DNA from: a bacterium
Lineage (GTDB): Bacteria; Margulisbacteria; Marinamargulisbacteria; SXXA01
DNA length: 19,234 bases
NCBI GenBank assembly: GCA_947502965.1
Contig: CANNCG010000010.1
Span: 1-19,234 of the forward strand
Reading direction: 5' to 3'
Shown here in pieces: positions 1-6,812 of the stretch. Position 1 is the stretch's first letter. Every line of letters begins with the position of its first letter. The position numbers and the translations under genes were made by a program. Under the pieces are notes generated by a model. The model made no database searches and was not told the origin of the DNA. It saw only the letters and a program-made list of their open reading frames with translations.

Positions 1-39
1 TTCCTCTATTTGAAGACTCATTCCTATCCCTCGGTTCAT
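1..39 (-). CDS. First ORF of the left IS66-like element, partial (13 codons)
   Basis: A leftward ATG at 39 is preceded by AAAGGAGGG (54-46) with 6-nt spacing, a near-ideal Shine-Dalgarno site. Only MNRGIGMSLQIEE is visible before the window ends. Its position just inside the terminal repeat is where IS66-family elements carry their first gene (tnpA), but 13 residues are too few to confirm the family. Confidence 0.45.
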   Translation of the reverse strand, partial: MNRGIGMSLQIEE

Positions 40-168
40 GTGACACCCTCCTTTGTTGGTTTTGACAAAGTATATATTAATACTCGATGTTTAAACTAGT
101 GCCATTACTTGTCAAGGGGTCTCGATATTCCTGTTTTTTAGAAAAAAAAGGGGAGGCTAGATAGTTAC
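1..168 (-). mobile_element. IS66-like insertion sequence, 5' (tnpA-side) end, partial
   Basis: The terminal sequence read leftward from 168 is GTAACTATCTAGC followed by CTCCCC. IS66-family elements are known for terminal inverted repeats that begin GTAA. The same 13 bases occur in inverted orientation at 19127-19139, followed by GCCCCC, as expected for the two imperfect ends of one element. Inside the end there is a TTGACA hexamer on the minus strand (115-110) and a leftward ORF with a strong ribosome binding site. The first 8 flanking bases (169-176) are CTGTTGAC. They do not match the 8 bases beside the right-hand IS end, so the two ends do not bracket a single insertion. The family assignment rests on the termini and on the transposase-like tail at the other edge, not on a full element. 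Confidence 0.6.
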
Positions 169-214
169 CTGTTGACTAACCCCTCTCCCACATTTCGAAA
201 AACAGAATTCATCG

Positions 215-250
215 TGATAAAATGTGATGACATTCTAGGTCACAAGTGAC
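215..250 (+). promoter_or_regulatory. Possible extended -10 promoter and palindromic operator for the lipid operon
   Basis: TGATAAAAT at 215-223 fits an extended -10 (TG-n-TAAAAT), without a convincing -35. Sixteen bases downstream, GTCACAAGTGAC at 239-250 is a 5-bp inverted repeat around a 2-nt centre, placed just after the expected transcription start, where a repressor could bind. The rest of the leader (251-346) shows nothing else recognisable. The promoter and the operator are both inferences from pattern only. Confidence 0.3.
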
Positions 251-358
251 ACAATAAGACGCCTCAATTTCAAAGACACGTTTATCCTCTGTGAGAAATC
301 AAATGGGATTCCCCTTAAATGGCTTGGTTTACCAAAAACCACACACAAGGAGTTAGGT

Positions 359-1606
359 ATGATAAAAGTTGCTGTTATTGGATCTGGCGGTGCAGGACTC
401 AGTGCCGCATACCAACTGTCCAAGCGCCATCAGGTGGATATATTTGAATCAGGGGACTATATAGGGGGACATGCCAATACCGTCCAGACATCGGAGGCGA
501 TCTCTATAGACACAGGCTTTATTGTCTTTAACGAAACAAACTACCCCACATTTATAGGGATGCTTCAGGAATTAGGGGTGCCTTATGTCAATTCAGACAT
601 GTCGTTTTCCTGCACCAACCCAGACAAAAACTTTTGCTTTGGCAGTGACTTTCCAAAAGGTGTGTTTAACAAACCGTCCCTATGGTTCACACCAGGCTAT
701 TATCGCTTCTTATACGGTATTCATCAATTCAACAAGACCTGCCTGTTAGACCACGATGCACGACGACTTGAGGATATTACCTTGGGAGAATACCTGACAC
801 GCAAACGCATTCCCCTACCGGTGCAAGACCATTACGTCATCCCCATGACAGGCGCAATATGGTCCGTCTCTGATCACGACGCCAAAGCCTTTCCGATGAC
901 TGCATTTGTTCGTTTTTGGAAAAACCATGATCTCCTGCGTATCGGAGGTGGCTTGCAATGGAAGACCCTCCCTGGCGGCTCGCAGCGTTATATCCAGGCC
1001 TTACTCAAAAAAATCTCTGGAAAAGTAGAAAAAAACAGAAAAGTTCTCAGCGTAGAAAGGGACGAAAAAGGCATTTGGGTCATCAGCGAAAACAGACGCG
1101 ATTACTATGACGGGGTTGTCGTTGCCACCCACGCAGACCAAGCTTTTCGGCTTTTGGCACACCCAACACCCTTGGAGTCCCAACTGCTTTCCCCATGGCA
1201 ATACAGCAAAAACAAGGCCGTTCTCCACAGAGACAGCCGTGTCATGCCCGCTATCAAATCCGCATGGTGCTCTTGGAATGTCCAAAAAAACAACAGCAAC
1301 TCGGCAGGGAAGGTCTCACTCACCTACTGGATGAATCGCTTACAGCCCCTCAAAACACAAACAAACTATTTTGTGACACTCAATCCAGAATCAGAAATCT
1401 CAACAGACACCATCGAGATGGAAACCGACTACACCCATCCCATTATGAATCAAATCGCCCTGAGTACCCAGCCCAAACTAAAAGACCTTAACACCCATTC
1501 TGCCTTGGTCTTTTGTGGTAGCTATTTTGGCTATGGGTTTCACGAAGATGCCGTGGCCTCAGGCTATGCAGCCGCAGCAGCCCTGGAGCGCTATTTTGGA
1601 AGCTAG
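359..1606 (+). CDS. FAD-dependent oxidoreductase, COG2907 (amine-oxidase-like)
   Basis: A 415-aa flavoprotein of the amine-oxidase/phytoene-desaturase fold. The N-terminus carries the FAD-binding Rossmann motif (G8, G10 and G13 in VIGSGGAG), followed by the downstream acidic residue and GGHANTV segment typical of COG2907. The C-terminus ends with the CGSYFGYGFHEDAVASG stretch that closes the FAD site in this family. The ATG start follows AAGGAG (347-352) with 6-nt spacing. It is the first gene of a five-gene block, and its end overlaps the next start by 11 nt. Family members sit beside CFA-like methyltransferases and DUF1365 proteins in many bacteria and are thought to oxidise or desaturate acyl chains of membrane lipids. 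That substrate is inferred from context here. The family call is secure; the exact reaction is not. Confidence 0.88.
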   Translation: MIKVAVIGSGGAGLSAAYQLSKRHQVDIFESGDYIGGHANTVQTSEAISIDTGFIVFNETNYPTFIGMLQELGVPYVNSDMSFSCTNPDKNFCFGSDFPKGVFNKPSLWFTPGYYRFLYGIHQFNKTCLLDHDARRLEDITLGEYLTRKRIPLPVQDHYVIPMTGAIWSVSDHDAKAFPMTAFVRFWKNHDLLRIGGGLQWKTLPGGSQRYIQALLKKISGKVEKNRKVLSVERDEKGIWVISENRRDYYDGVVVATHADQAFRLLAHPTPLESQLLSPWQYSKNKAVLHRDSRVMPAIKSAWCSWNVQKNNSNSAGKVSLTYWMNRLQPLKTQTNYFVTLNPESEISTDTIEMETDYTHPIMNQIALSTQPKLKDLNTHSALVFCGSYFGYGFHEDAVASGYAAAAALERYFGS

Positions 1607-3602
1607 ACTCCTTTTTTCAAAAACACGTCACAAAAGATATACCCCTGTCCCCCATCATTTTGAATACACGGTACCCTTTGTGCTCCTCCCTATCAACCAA
1701 CTCCCTACATTGGACAAAGAAAACACCCTGTTTTCATACAACAAAAGAAACCTATATGGACTGTATGATGCCGATTATTTAGAGATTGGGACAGAAAGCA
1801 TAGAGGAAAAACTTCGCAGAATCCCTGCTTTTTCCAATATATCCATGGCCCATATTTGGTTATTAACCATGCCCCGATTTCTCAACCGGGTGTTTAACCC
1901 TATTTCTCTTTTTTTGGTAGAAGAAGAAGGTAAATGGGGTGATGTTTTGGTAGAGGTAACCAACACGTATAAAGAAAAACATCTTTATTTTCTCTCAAAC
2001 ACGCCCGAAGGAAACTATATATCAGAAACAAAAACAAAAACATTTCATGTCTCCCCATTTTTAGAAGAAGGCGGCACCTATTTTTTTAAAATTTCAAAAA
2101 ACAAAAATCTCATCGAGGTTCATATCCGGTATACCTTGGAGAAGGTACAATTTTATGCCAATCTCATTGAAATGAAAGGATTCCCAATGACAGACAAATC
2201 GTTGTTAGAAATAACCTACAAATACCCGTTTGAAACACTCAAAACCATGCCTCGGATAATCAAAGAAGCCGCAAAATTGTATTACCTCAAAAAGATTCCT
2301 GTGCGAGAAAAACCAATACCCCTATTTGCGTCTTTCACTTCTGAATCGCGTACCATTCGGCCTATGCCACCGAATTGGCAAGAAAAAATAGCGCTCAAAC
2401 TAATACTGCGCGCCATGAAAAAAATCACCCACGGCACACTCACCCTCATACTCCCCGATGGAAAAACCATTCGTTTTGGACAAGACATCCGCCCTAACGT
2501 CACGCTGCATATTTACGAGTACAAATTCTTTACAGACTTGGTCAAAAAGGGGGAAATAGGACTCGGAGAGTCTTATATGAAAGGCCTGTGGGACACGGAT
2601 GACCTGACAGCGTGTCTGCGCCTCTTATTAACAAACAAGCATAACCTGCAATCAAAAACATATGGCACACGTATACACCGCGTTCAGCAATGGGTCGCCC
2701 ATTGGTTCCGCAGAAATGCCGTCCACAAAAGCACCCAAAACATCCAAGAACACTATGACCTCAGCACCGATTTCTACCGTCTTTTTCTGGACAAAGAGAT
2801 GCACTATTCCTCAGCACTATTCCTCACAGGCAAAGACAGCTTGGAAGACGCCCAAACCCACAAGGTAGACAGGCTCATCTCAGAGCTGAGAATAAAGCCC
2901 CACCACCATGTCCTGGAAATAGGCTCTGGCTGGGGCGCTACGGCTATCCGTATGGCCCAAAAAACAGGGTGCAAAGTCACCACACTCACCCTCTCGAAAA
3001 CCCAATATGACGAAGTCACAAAACGAATCAAGGCTGAAAATCTGGAAAAACAGATCTCTGTATACATGGAAGACTATCGTCACCATATCGGGAGCTATGA
3101 CCGCATTCTATCTATCGAAATGATAGAAGCCGTGGGCTATGCCTATCTACCCATTTATTTCAAAACATTGGAACGCTGTCTTTCATCGAACGGCATTGTG
3201 GCACTACAGGCGATTACCGTAGCTGACCAGCGATATACCATGTACCGTAGAAGACGGGACTGGATTCAAACCCATATTTTTCCTGGCGGACATCTCCCCT
3301 CTCTCGGGCATATCCAGTCTATTCTGGCAAAAGACAGCGACCTCATTATAGACAATGTCAAAAACATCGCCGCCAGCTATGCCAAAACGCTGCAAGAATG
3401 GCAGCGACGATTTCTAGAACGTCGACAAGAAGTAATGGCCTTGGGATTTGACACGGTGTTTATCAGAAAATGGCAGTATTACTTGTCTTATTGCGAGGCT
3501 GGATTTGCAGAACGCTATATCGGCACATTACAACTCACACTCACACGCCCCCTAAACAAAGATCTGGTCGAAGAAGATGCCCTCTTCTTCAACAAAAAAT
3601 AA
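1596..3602 (+). CDS. DUF1365 / cyclopropane-fatty-acid-synthase-like methyltransferase fusion
   Basis: A 668-aa fusion of two proteins that are normally separate. Residues about 1-235 are a DUF1365 domain (function unknown), recognisable from the ARLLFSKTRHKRYTPVPHHF opening. Residues about 280-668 are a SAM-dependent methyltransferase of the CFA/mycolic-acid family, with SAM motif VLEIGSGWG at 439-447 and IFPGGHLPS further on. The frame is open from a GTG at 1515, but I prefer the TTG at 1596: GGAG (1585-1588) lies 7 nt upstream and DUF1365 homology begins there. Compared with E. coli Cfa, the bicarbonate ligands Glu239, Ile268 and Tyr317 are kept (E511, I540, Y595). Cys139 has become S406 and His266 has become Q538. 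The enzyme probably methylates phospholipid unsaturated acyl chains, but ring closure to cyclopropane is doubtful. ATG at 1566 is an alternative start. Confidence 0.85.
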   Translation: MEARLLFSKTRHKRYTPVPHHFEYTVPFVLLPINQLPTLDKENTLFSYNKRNLYGLYDADYLEIGTESIEEKLRRIPAFSNISMAHIWLLTMPRFLNRVFNPISLFLVEEEGKWGDVLVEVTNTYKEKHLYFLSNTPEGNYISETKTKTFHVSPFLEEGGTYFFKISKNKNLIEVHIRYTLEKVQFYANLIEMKGFPMTDKSLLEITYKYPFETLKTMPRIIKEAAKLYYLKKIPVREKPIPLFASFTSESRTIRPMPPNWQEKIALKLILRAMKKITHGTLTLILPDGKTIRFGQDIRPNVTLHIYEYKFFTDLVKKGEIGLGESYMKGLWDTDDLTACLRLLLTNKHNLQSKTYGTRIHRVQQWVAHWFRRNAVHKSTQNIQEHYDLSTDFYRLFLDKEMHYSSALFLTGKDSLEDAQTHKVDRLISELRIKPHHHVLEIGSGWGATAIRMAQKTGCKVTTLTLSKTQYDEVTKRIKAENLEKQISVYMEDYRHHIGSYDRILSIEMIEAVGYAYLPIYFKTLERCLSSNGIVALQAITVADQRYTMYRRRRDWIQTHIFPGGHLPSLGHIQSILAKDSDLIIDNVKNIAASYAKTLQEWQRRFLERRQEVMALGFDTVFIRKWQYYLSYCEAGFAERYIGTLQLTLTRPLNKDLVEEDALFFNKK

Positions 3603-3614
3603 AGGAACCCCGTC

Positions 3615-3959
3615 ATGAAGAAAACGCTTTTTTTATATGCCTGCCTCATGATGGGCAGTATCATTGGGGGCAGTCTATGGGCGGTTCAGGATGCCGCAAT
3701 AGGGGATAGTCTGCGCATTCTCTGGCAATACCCTTGGTTTCAGGTCACCTTGCTGGACCTTTATTTGGGGTTTGGTCTGGTATCCCTGTTTATTTTTTAC
3801 CGGGAGCAGTCTTTTATCAAAGGCTGTCTCTGGACATTGGCCTTGATCGGCTTTGGCAATGGGATTACCGGCCTATATATGTTACGAATGCTTTATGAAA
3901 ACAAAAAACACAACCTTGTTATTGGGGAGAAAAAAAATGCCAATTTTCGACTATTTTAA
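3615..3959 (+). CDS. Small membrane protein, DUF1475-like
   Basis: A 114-aa hydrophobic protein with three predicted membrane segments: about 4-24, 41-61 (PWFQVTLLDLYLGFGLVSLF) and 70-92. The pattern of an aromatic-P-W, then DLY, then Y-R-E, W and G-N-G-I-T resembles DUF1475-type proteins found in similar lipid clusters. I make that assignment from memory of the pattern, with moderate confidence. The ATG follows AGGA (3603-3606) with 8-nt spacing, 12 nt after the methyltransferase stop. The 3' end overlaps the next gene by 23 nt, and the last residues (NKKHNLVIGEKKNANFRLF) are encoded by that gene's ribosome binding site and start. No catalytic residues are evident. A role in membrane-lipid modification is inferred only from the neighbours. 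Confidence 0.7.
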   Translation: MKKTLFLYACLMMGSIIGGSLWAVQDAAIGDSLRILWQYPWFQVTLLDLYLGFGLVSLFIFYREQSFIKGCLWTLALIGFGNGITGLYMLRMLYENKKHNLVIGEKKNANFRLF

Positions 3960-4704
3960 CGAAAAAAGAATTCTGATTACAGGGGCCTCTTCCGGGATTG
4001 GCGCAAATCTGGCCCAAACACTCCGCAAGCAAAATACCCAATTACTTCTCACCGGTCGTAATCAAAATGCGCTGGCCGCACTCGCAGAAGGCCATTCCCA
4101 TATTGCCTATGTCACAGGGGATTTATTGGATCCAAGTACCCATACTCAGATTTCCGATGCCATTCAACGCTTGGGGGGCCTGGATATCGCCATTTTGAAT
4201 GCAGGAACCAACTGGTTTATAGAGCACAATCATTTTTCGCCAGAGGCGATCAAGGCCCTCATGCGTCACAATTACGACACTATGGTAGACAGTATCGCCT
4301 GCTGCCTCCCTTATCTGCGTCAAACCAAGGGGCAGTTGGTCATGATGAGCAGCATTGCCGGCTATGGCGGACTCCCACGGGCAGGGGCCTACAATGCGTC
4401 TAAATCAGCCCTTCGTATACTGGCACAGTCCTTGAACCTTGAGCTTCGTCCCCAAGGTGTTGCCGTCACCTGTATTTGTCCAGGCTTTGTCAAAACACCC
4501 TTAACCGACAAGAACGACTTCTCTATGCCCTTTATTCTGCATCCAGACACTGCCACGGCGCGGATTCTGAAAGGCATTGTACAAAAAAAACACGAGTTAC
4601 ATTTTCCTTGGCGCTTGAGTCTCCTGCTCAAATGCGTCACCAGTCTACCGGCCGCATGGCAATACCAGCTCCTGCGGATGGCCATACCCACCGCACACCC
4701 ATGA
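3937..4704 (+). CDS. Short-chain dehydrogenase/reductase (SDR)
   Basis: A 255-aa classical SDR. The dinucleotide-binding motif TGASSGIG is at residues 15-22 and the NAG motif at 88-90. The catalytic set is S139, Y152 and K156 (YNASK). The family uses NAD(P)(H) to oxidise or reduce alcohol and keto groups. The substrate cannot be read from the sequence; the context suggests a lipid-derived oxo or hydroxy intermediate. The frame extends upstream to 3853, but the ATG at 3937 is the better start: GGGGAG (3924-3929) lies 7 nt upstream and the protein then begins with MPIFDYFNEKRILITG, as expected for the fold. The stop overlaps the next start as ATGA, which implies translational coupling. Confidence 0.88.
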   Translation: MPIFDYFNEKRILITGASSGIGANLAQTLRKQNTQLLLTGRNQNALAALAEGHSHIAYVTGDLLDPSTHTQISDAIQRLGGLDIAILNAGTNWFIEHNHFSPEAIKALMRHNYDTMVDSIACCLPYLRQTKGQLVMMSSIAGYGGLPRAGAYNASKSALRILAQSLNLELRPQGVAVTCICPGFVKTPLTDKNDFSMPFILHPDTATARILKGIVQKKHELHFPWRLSLLLKCVTSLPAAWQYQLLRMAIPTAHP

Positions 4705-5306
4705 CAAGGTTTTTACAGACCCCCTTATTTCACACCTTGGCCTACAATGGGATTTGGTTCGCAACCGTATATGGCATCAAATGGCAGCAGCCCGCATGGG
4801 GAATAGGGCTGGCATGTCTCTATCTCGGGCAACACCTCCTATCCCCATTCCAAAACAAAACAGGAACCGATGGCCTTCCCAAATCGCGCTGGTCCCCTTC
4901 TAGCCAAAATAGCGCCCATCCGCCACTTGGGAGGTGGCGACAATGGGGCAACGATACCCTATGGATTTTGTTCGTTGGGCTATTGGGACTCGGTGTAGAA
5001 TGGATTCATCACTTAACGATGTTTATAAACTACCCCGATCCGTACAATCTATTTCCGTGGCCACTGATGGCCCTTTGGATGTCTTTCTCATTGTCTATCA
5101 AATACGCCTTTGGCGTATTTGATAGACACCCCCTCATATTGGGTCTCTTTGCGGCTATAGGCGCCCCACTTAGCTATTATGGCGCGGCAGAAATAGCTGG
5201 CCTAAGCATGACCAACGCAGATCTCCTCTGGGTCCTGATTGCGCTAGGGTGGGGCGTAGGGCTCCCCTTGTTATACAGGCTGTCGCAATGGGGACAACGG
5301 TCATGA
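4701..5306 (+). CDS. DUF2878 family membrane protein with an in-frame repeat insertion
   Basis: A 201-aa membrane protein. The opening (MTRFLQTPLFHTLAYNGIWF to GQHLL), the ALWMSFSLSI segment and the IGAPLSYYGA segment match DUF2878, a family of about 170 residues common in COG2907/CFA clusters; its function is unknown. The start ATG overlaps the SDR stop (ATGA). Residues about 48-75 (SPFQNKTGTDGL onward) are hydrophilic, fall between two expected membrane segments, and are encoded by a copy of a repeat also found near 18820 and 5460. This accounts for the extra length. Residues about 131-143 are encoded by a perfect 17-bp inverted repeat. The frame remains open through both. The last gene of the block; it faces ctaA. 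Confidence 0.72.
   Translation: MTRFLQTPLFHTLAYNGIWFATVYGIKWQQPAWGIGLACLYLGQHLLSPFQNKTGTDGLPKSRWSPSSQNSAHPPLGRWRQWGNDTLWILFVGLLGLGVEWIHHLTMFINYPDPYNLFPWPLMALWMSFSLSIKYAFGVFDRHPLILGLFAAIGAPLSYYGAAEIAGLSMTNADLLWVLIALGWGVGLPLLYRLSQWGQRS
4843..4895 (+). repeat. Dispersed palindromic repeat, copy A (inside DUF2878 gene)
   Basis: CCCATTCCAAAA followed by an AAAC-GG-ACCG, GCC-TT and CCAAATCG pattern aligns without gaps, at roughly 80 percent identity by eye, to the left arm of the larger palindrome at 18817-18935. The right arm is not recognisable here. A short local hairpin, CGCCAC/GTGGCG (4921-4939), lies just downstream. The copy lies wholly inside the coding sequence and keeps the frame. Confidence 0.65.
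5092..5128. repeat. Perfect 17-bp inverted repeat with 3-nt loop, intragenic
   Basis: TGTCTATCAAATACGCC (5092-5108), loop TTT, then its exact reverse complement (5112-5128). It lies inside the DUF2878 coding sequence and encodes the stretch around IKYAFGVFD. Pairing stops at both outer ends. It would form a very stable mRNA or cruciform hairpin. There is no following T-run, so it is not a typical terminator. Confidence 0.9.
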
Positions 5307-5345
5307 GTTCAAATCGCGGCGGGAACCTAGTCCTCATAGGTGCTA

Positions 5346-5423
5346 GGTCGCCTGTGGCTGAGCCGGGATCCGGCTGTGCCACGTCCATGCGGGGAGCCTC
5401 CTCGCAAGAGAGGCGCTGCGACC
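5346..5423. other. Potential three-way-junction fold in the convergent intergenic region
   Basis: The 179-bp gap between the DUF2878 stop and the ctaA stop contains nested complementary segments. An outer stem pairs GGTCGC (5346-5351) with GCGACC (5418-5423). It encloses hairpin 5354-5382 (GTGGC and AGCCGG arms pairing with CCGGCT and GCCAC) and hairpin GCCTC/GAGGC (5396-5400 with 5410-5414). A further hairpin, ACCTAG/CTAGGT, lies at 5325-5348 and competes with the outer stem. No T-run follows on either strand, so this is not a clear intrinsic terminator. It could be a structured RNA, a transcription-end structure, or the body of the repeat element at 5443-5477. Function unknown. Confidence 0.4.
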
Positions 5424-5442
5424 GCACACGGGGCGACATCTC

Positions 5443-5477
5443 TATTTTGGAAAGGCATCCGCTCCCGGTTTTATTTT
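5443..5477 (-). repeat. Dispersed palindromic repeat, copy C (inverted)
   Basis: Read on the minus strand, this stretch contains AAAACCGGGAGCGGATGCC followed by TTTCCAAAA. It matches 18829-18860 with about three differences over the core. It lies about 10 bp past the ctaA stop, in the opposite orientation to copies A and B. Confidence 0.7.
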
Positions 5478-5485
5478 AGCCTTGT

Positions 5486-6424
5486 CTAGTAGGGGGGGGT
5501 GGCGCGGTTACGTTGAAACGACATCAACACCACCACCGTCAACGCCGATAGCACCAAATGCAATGGCTGCATCGCAAATAGCATGCCAGAATATGCCAAG
5601 CCAGCACCAGTCAGCATCTGCGTGATAACCAAGGCCAAAATAGACCCGGTTTCTTTCTGATACCCTTGGCCCTTCCAAAAAAACAGTCCGGCTGCCGCCA
5701 ATAGCATCCACGAAAAAGACCGGTGCACCCAAAACATCGCCCCAGCAGACGGCAACCAGTCGATGCGGGCAAGCCCTGCATGATTGGCCATATCCATGAG
5801 CTCACGCAACTGTATTCCCAATCCCATTTGAAACAGAAAAATCACCACAAAAAACCACCAATAGCGCCGTGACGCAGCAGAGAGAACCGGCCTATCCGTC
5901 GATCTCAACATCCCATACAAAGACGCGACGACACCCACCAAGAGCATGGCGAGCATCATATGCAGACTGATCACAAAGGGTACCAATCGAGAGGAGACCA
6001 CCCATGCACCCATTGCCCCATTAAGGCTGACCAACACCCACGCTGCGACCGACAGCCAAGTCCAGCGTCGCTGTACACGCCAAAACCGAAAGGACCACAG
6101 CATGACCCCCGTGGCCAACAAACCGACCACCACACCGGAGAGTCGGTTCAAATATTCGGTCCATGTTTTAATGGGATTAAAAGGAATGCCATCGTATTGC
6201 AGCAAATAGTCTGGCGGCAATTGCGATACGGATACGGGCGGCACCCATAGCCCAAAACACCGTGGCCAATCGGGACAGCCCAAGCCTGCACCCGTACTGC
6301 GCACCATAGACCCGATTAAAATAAGCGCCAAAATCGCACCCAAAAACACCCCCACAAAACGACGAAAGCCCGCGACTCCAGAACGAGCGGCGTCACAGGC
6401 TTCTACGGGAAATCTATTGGCCAT
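5486..6424 (-). CDS. ctaA: Heme A synthase (COX15/CtaA)
   Basis: A 312-aa polytopic protein that oxidises the C8 methyl of heme O to a formyl group, giving the heme A needed by the caa3 oxidase encoded just upstream. It shows the family signature GSMVRSTGAGLGCPDWPRC near the first helix and EYLNRLSG after the first loop. Histidines sit in membrane segments (SLHMMLAM, VHRSFSWML, PLHLVLSAL) where the family binds its hemes. There are about eight membrane segments. The start ATG overlaps the coxD stop by one base (TAATG) and has no clear ribosome binding site, so translation is probably coupled. It is the last gene of the operon. Its usual partner, heme O synthase (ctaB), is not in the window. 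The coding end runs through a C8 tract just before the stop. Confidence 0.92.
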   Translation of the reverse strand: MANRFPVEACDAARSGVAGFRRFVGVFLGAILALILIGSMVRSTGAGLGCPDWPRCFGLWVPPVSVSQLPPDYLLQYDGIPFNPIKTWTEYLNRLSGVVVGLLATGVMLWSFRFWRVQRRWTWLSVAAWVLVSLNGAMGAWVVSSRLVPFVISLHMMLAMLLVGVVASLYGMLRSTDRPVLSAASRRYWWFFVVIFLFQMGLGIQLRELMDMANHAGLARIDWLPSAGAMFWVHRSFSWMLLAAAGLFFWKGQGYQKETGSILALVITQMLTGAGLAYSGMLFAMQPLHLVLSALTVVVLMSFQRNRATPPY

Positions 6425-6807
6425 TAATGGGCAGCATTTGGCATGGTCCCTTTTGGAAAGGGTTTTACAGGCGATTTAATGTTGATTTGTTGAGATTCCT
6501 CTACACCTCTATAACCACGCAAAGGAATGTCTACAAATACCAAGCTAAAGAAGATAAACAAGAACACCAAGGACCCAAAAAAAGCAAGACGATCAAAGCT
6601 TTTGTTCCACTTCAAACCCATGAAAATCATCACCACCAAGCCTGCTTTGAGCAAGGCAATGGCAAGGGCGACGATTAAATTGAAAGCACCAAAGTCAAAA
6701 CGGGTGACAAAAACAGTGACAAAGGTCAACACCAGTAGGGATACAAAAACCGCCACATAGGTTTTGACAGGGACAATCATATGATGTGAAGACGGATGAT
6801 CATGCAT
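6424..6807 (-). CDS. coxD: Cytochrome c oxidase subunit IV (bacterial COX4 family)
   Basis: A 127-aa protein with three membrane segments: about 13-35, 43-65 and 74-93. It has the bacterial subunit IV pattern, with a KAGLVVMIFMGLKW segment in the second helix and a short tail after VDIPLRGYRG. The frame is open further upstream, but the ATG at 6807 is preferred: AGGA lies 8 nt before it, inside the end of coxC, and the protein then begins MHDHPSSHH, a His-rich N-terminus usual for this subunit. It is an accessory subunit of the caa3 oxidase with no cofactors. The coxC stop lies 5 nt upstream. Confidence 0.85.
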   Translation of the reverse strand: MHDHPSSHHMIVPVKTYVAVFVSLLVLTFVTVFVTRFDFGAFNLIVALAIALLKAGLVVMIFMGLKWNKSFDRLAFFGSLVFLFIFFSLVFVDIPLRGYRGVEESQQINIKSPVKPFPKGTMPNAAH

Positions 6808-6812
6808 AGCGT

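Noticed and set aside
1515..1595. Translation of the methyltransferase fusion from the GTG at 1515
   Set aside because: It would overlap the flavoprotein by 92 nt, has no ribosome binding site, and adds residues not expected before the DUF1365 domain. The TTG at 1596 has GGAG at 7 nt.
3853..3936. Upstream extension of the SDR to the ATG at 3853
   Set aside because: The 28 extra residues are the shifted frame of the preceding gene, and the ATG at 3937 has a strong ribosome binding site and the family N-terminus.
5300..5325. A tRNA T-arm-like sequence (GAGTTCAAATC) after the DUF2878 stop
   Set aside because: The five-base stem does not pair and no D-arm, anticodon arm or acceptor stem can be drawn around it.
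5354..5382. Intrinsic terminator between the convergent operons
   Set aside because: The hairpin is strong but no T-run follows it on either strand.
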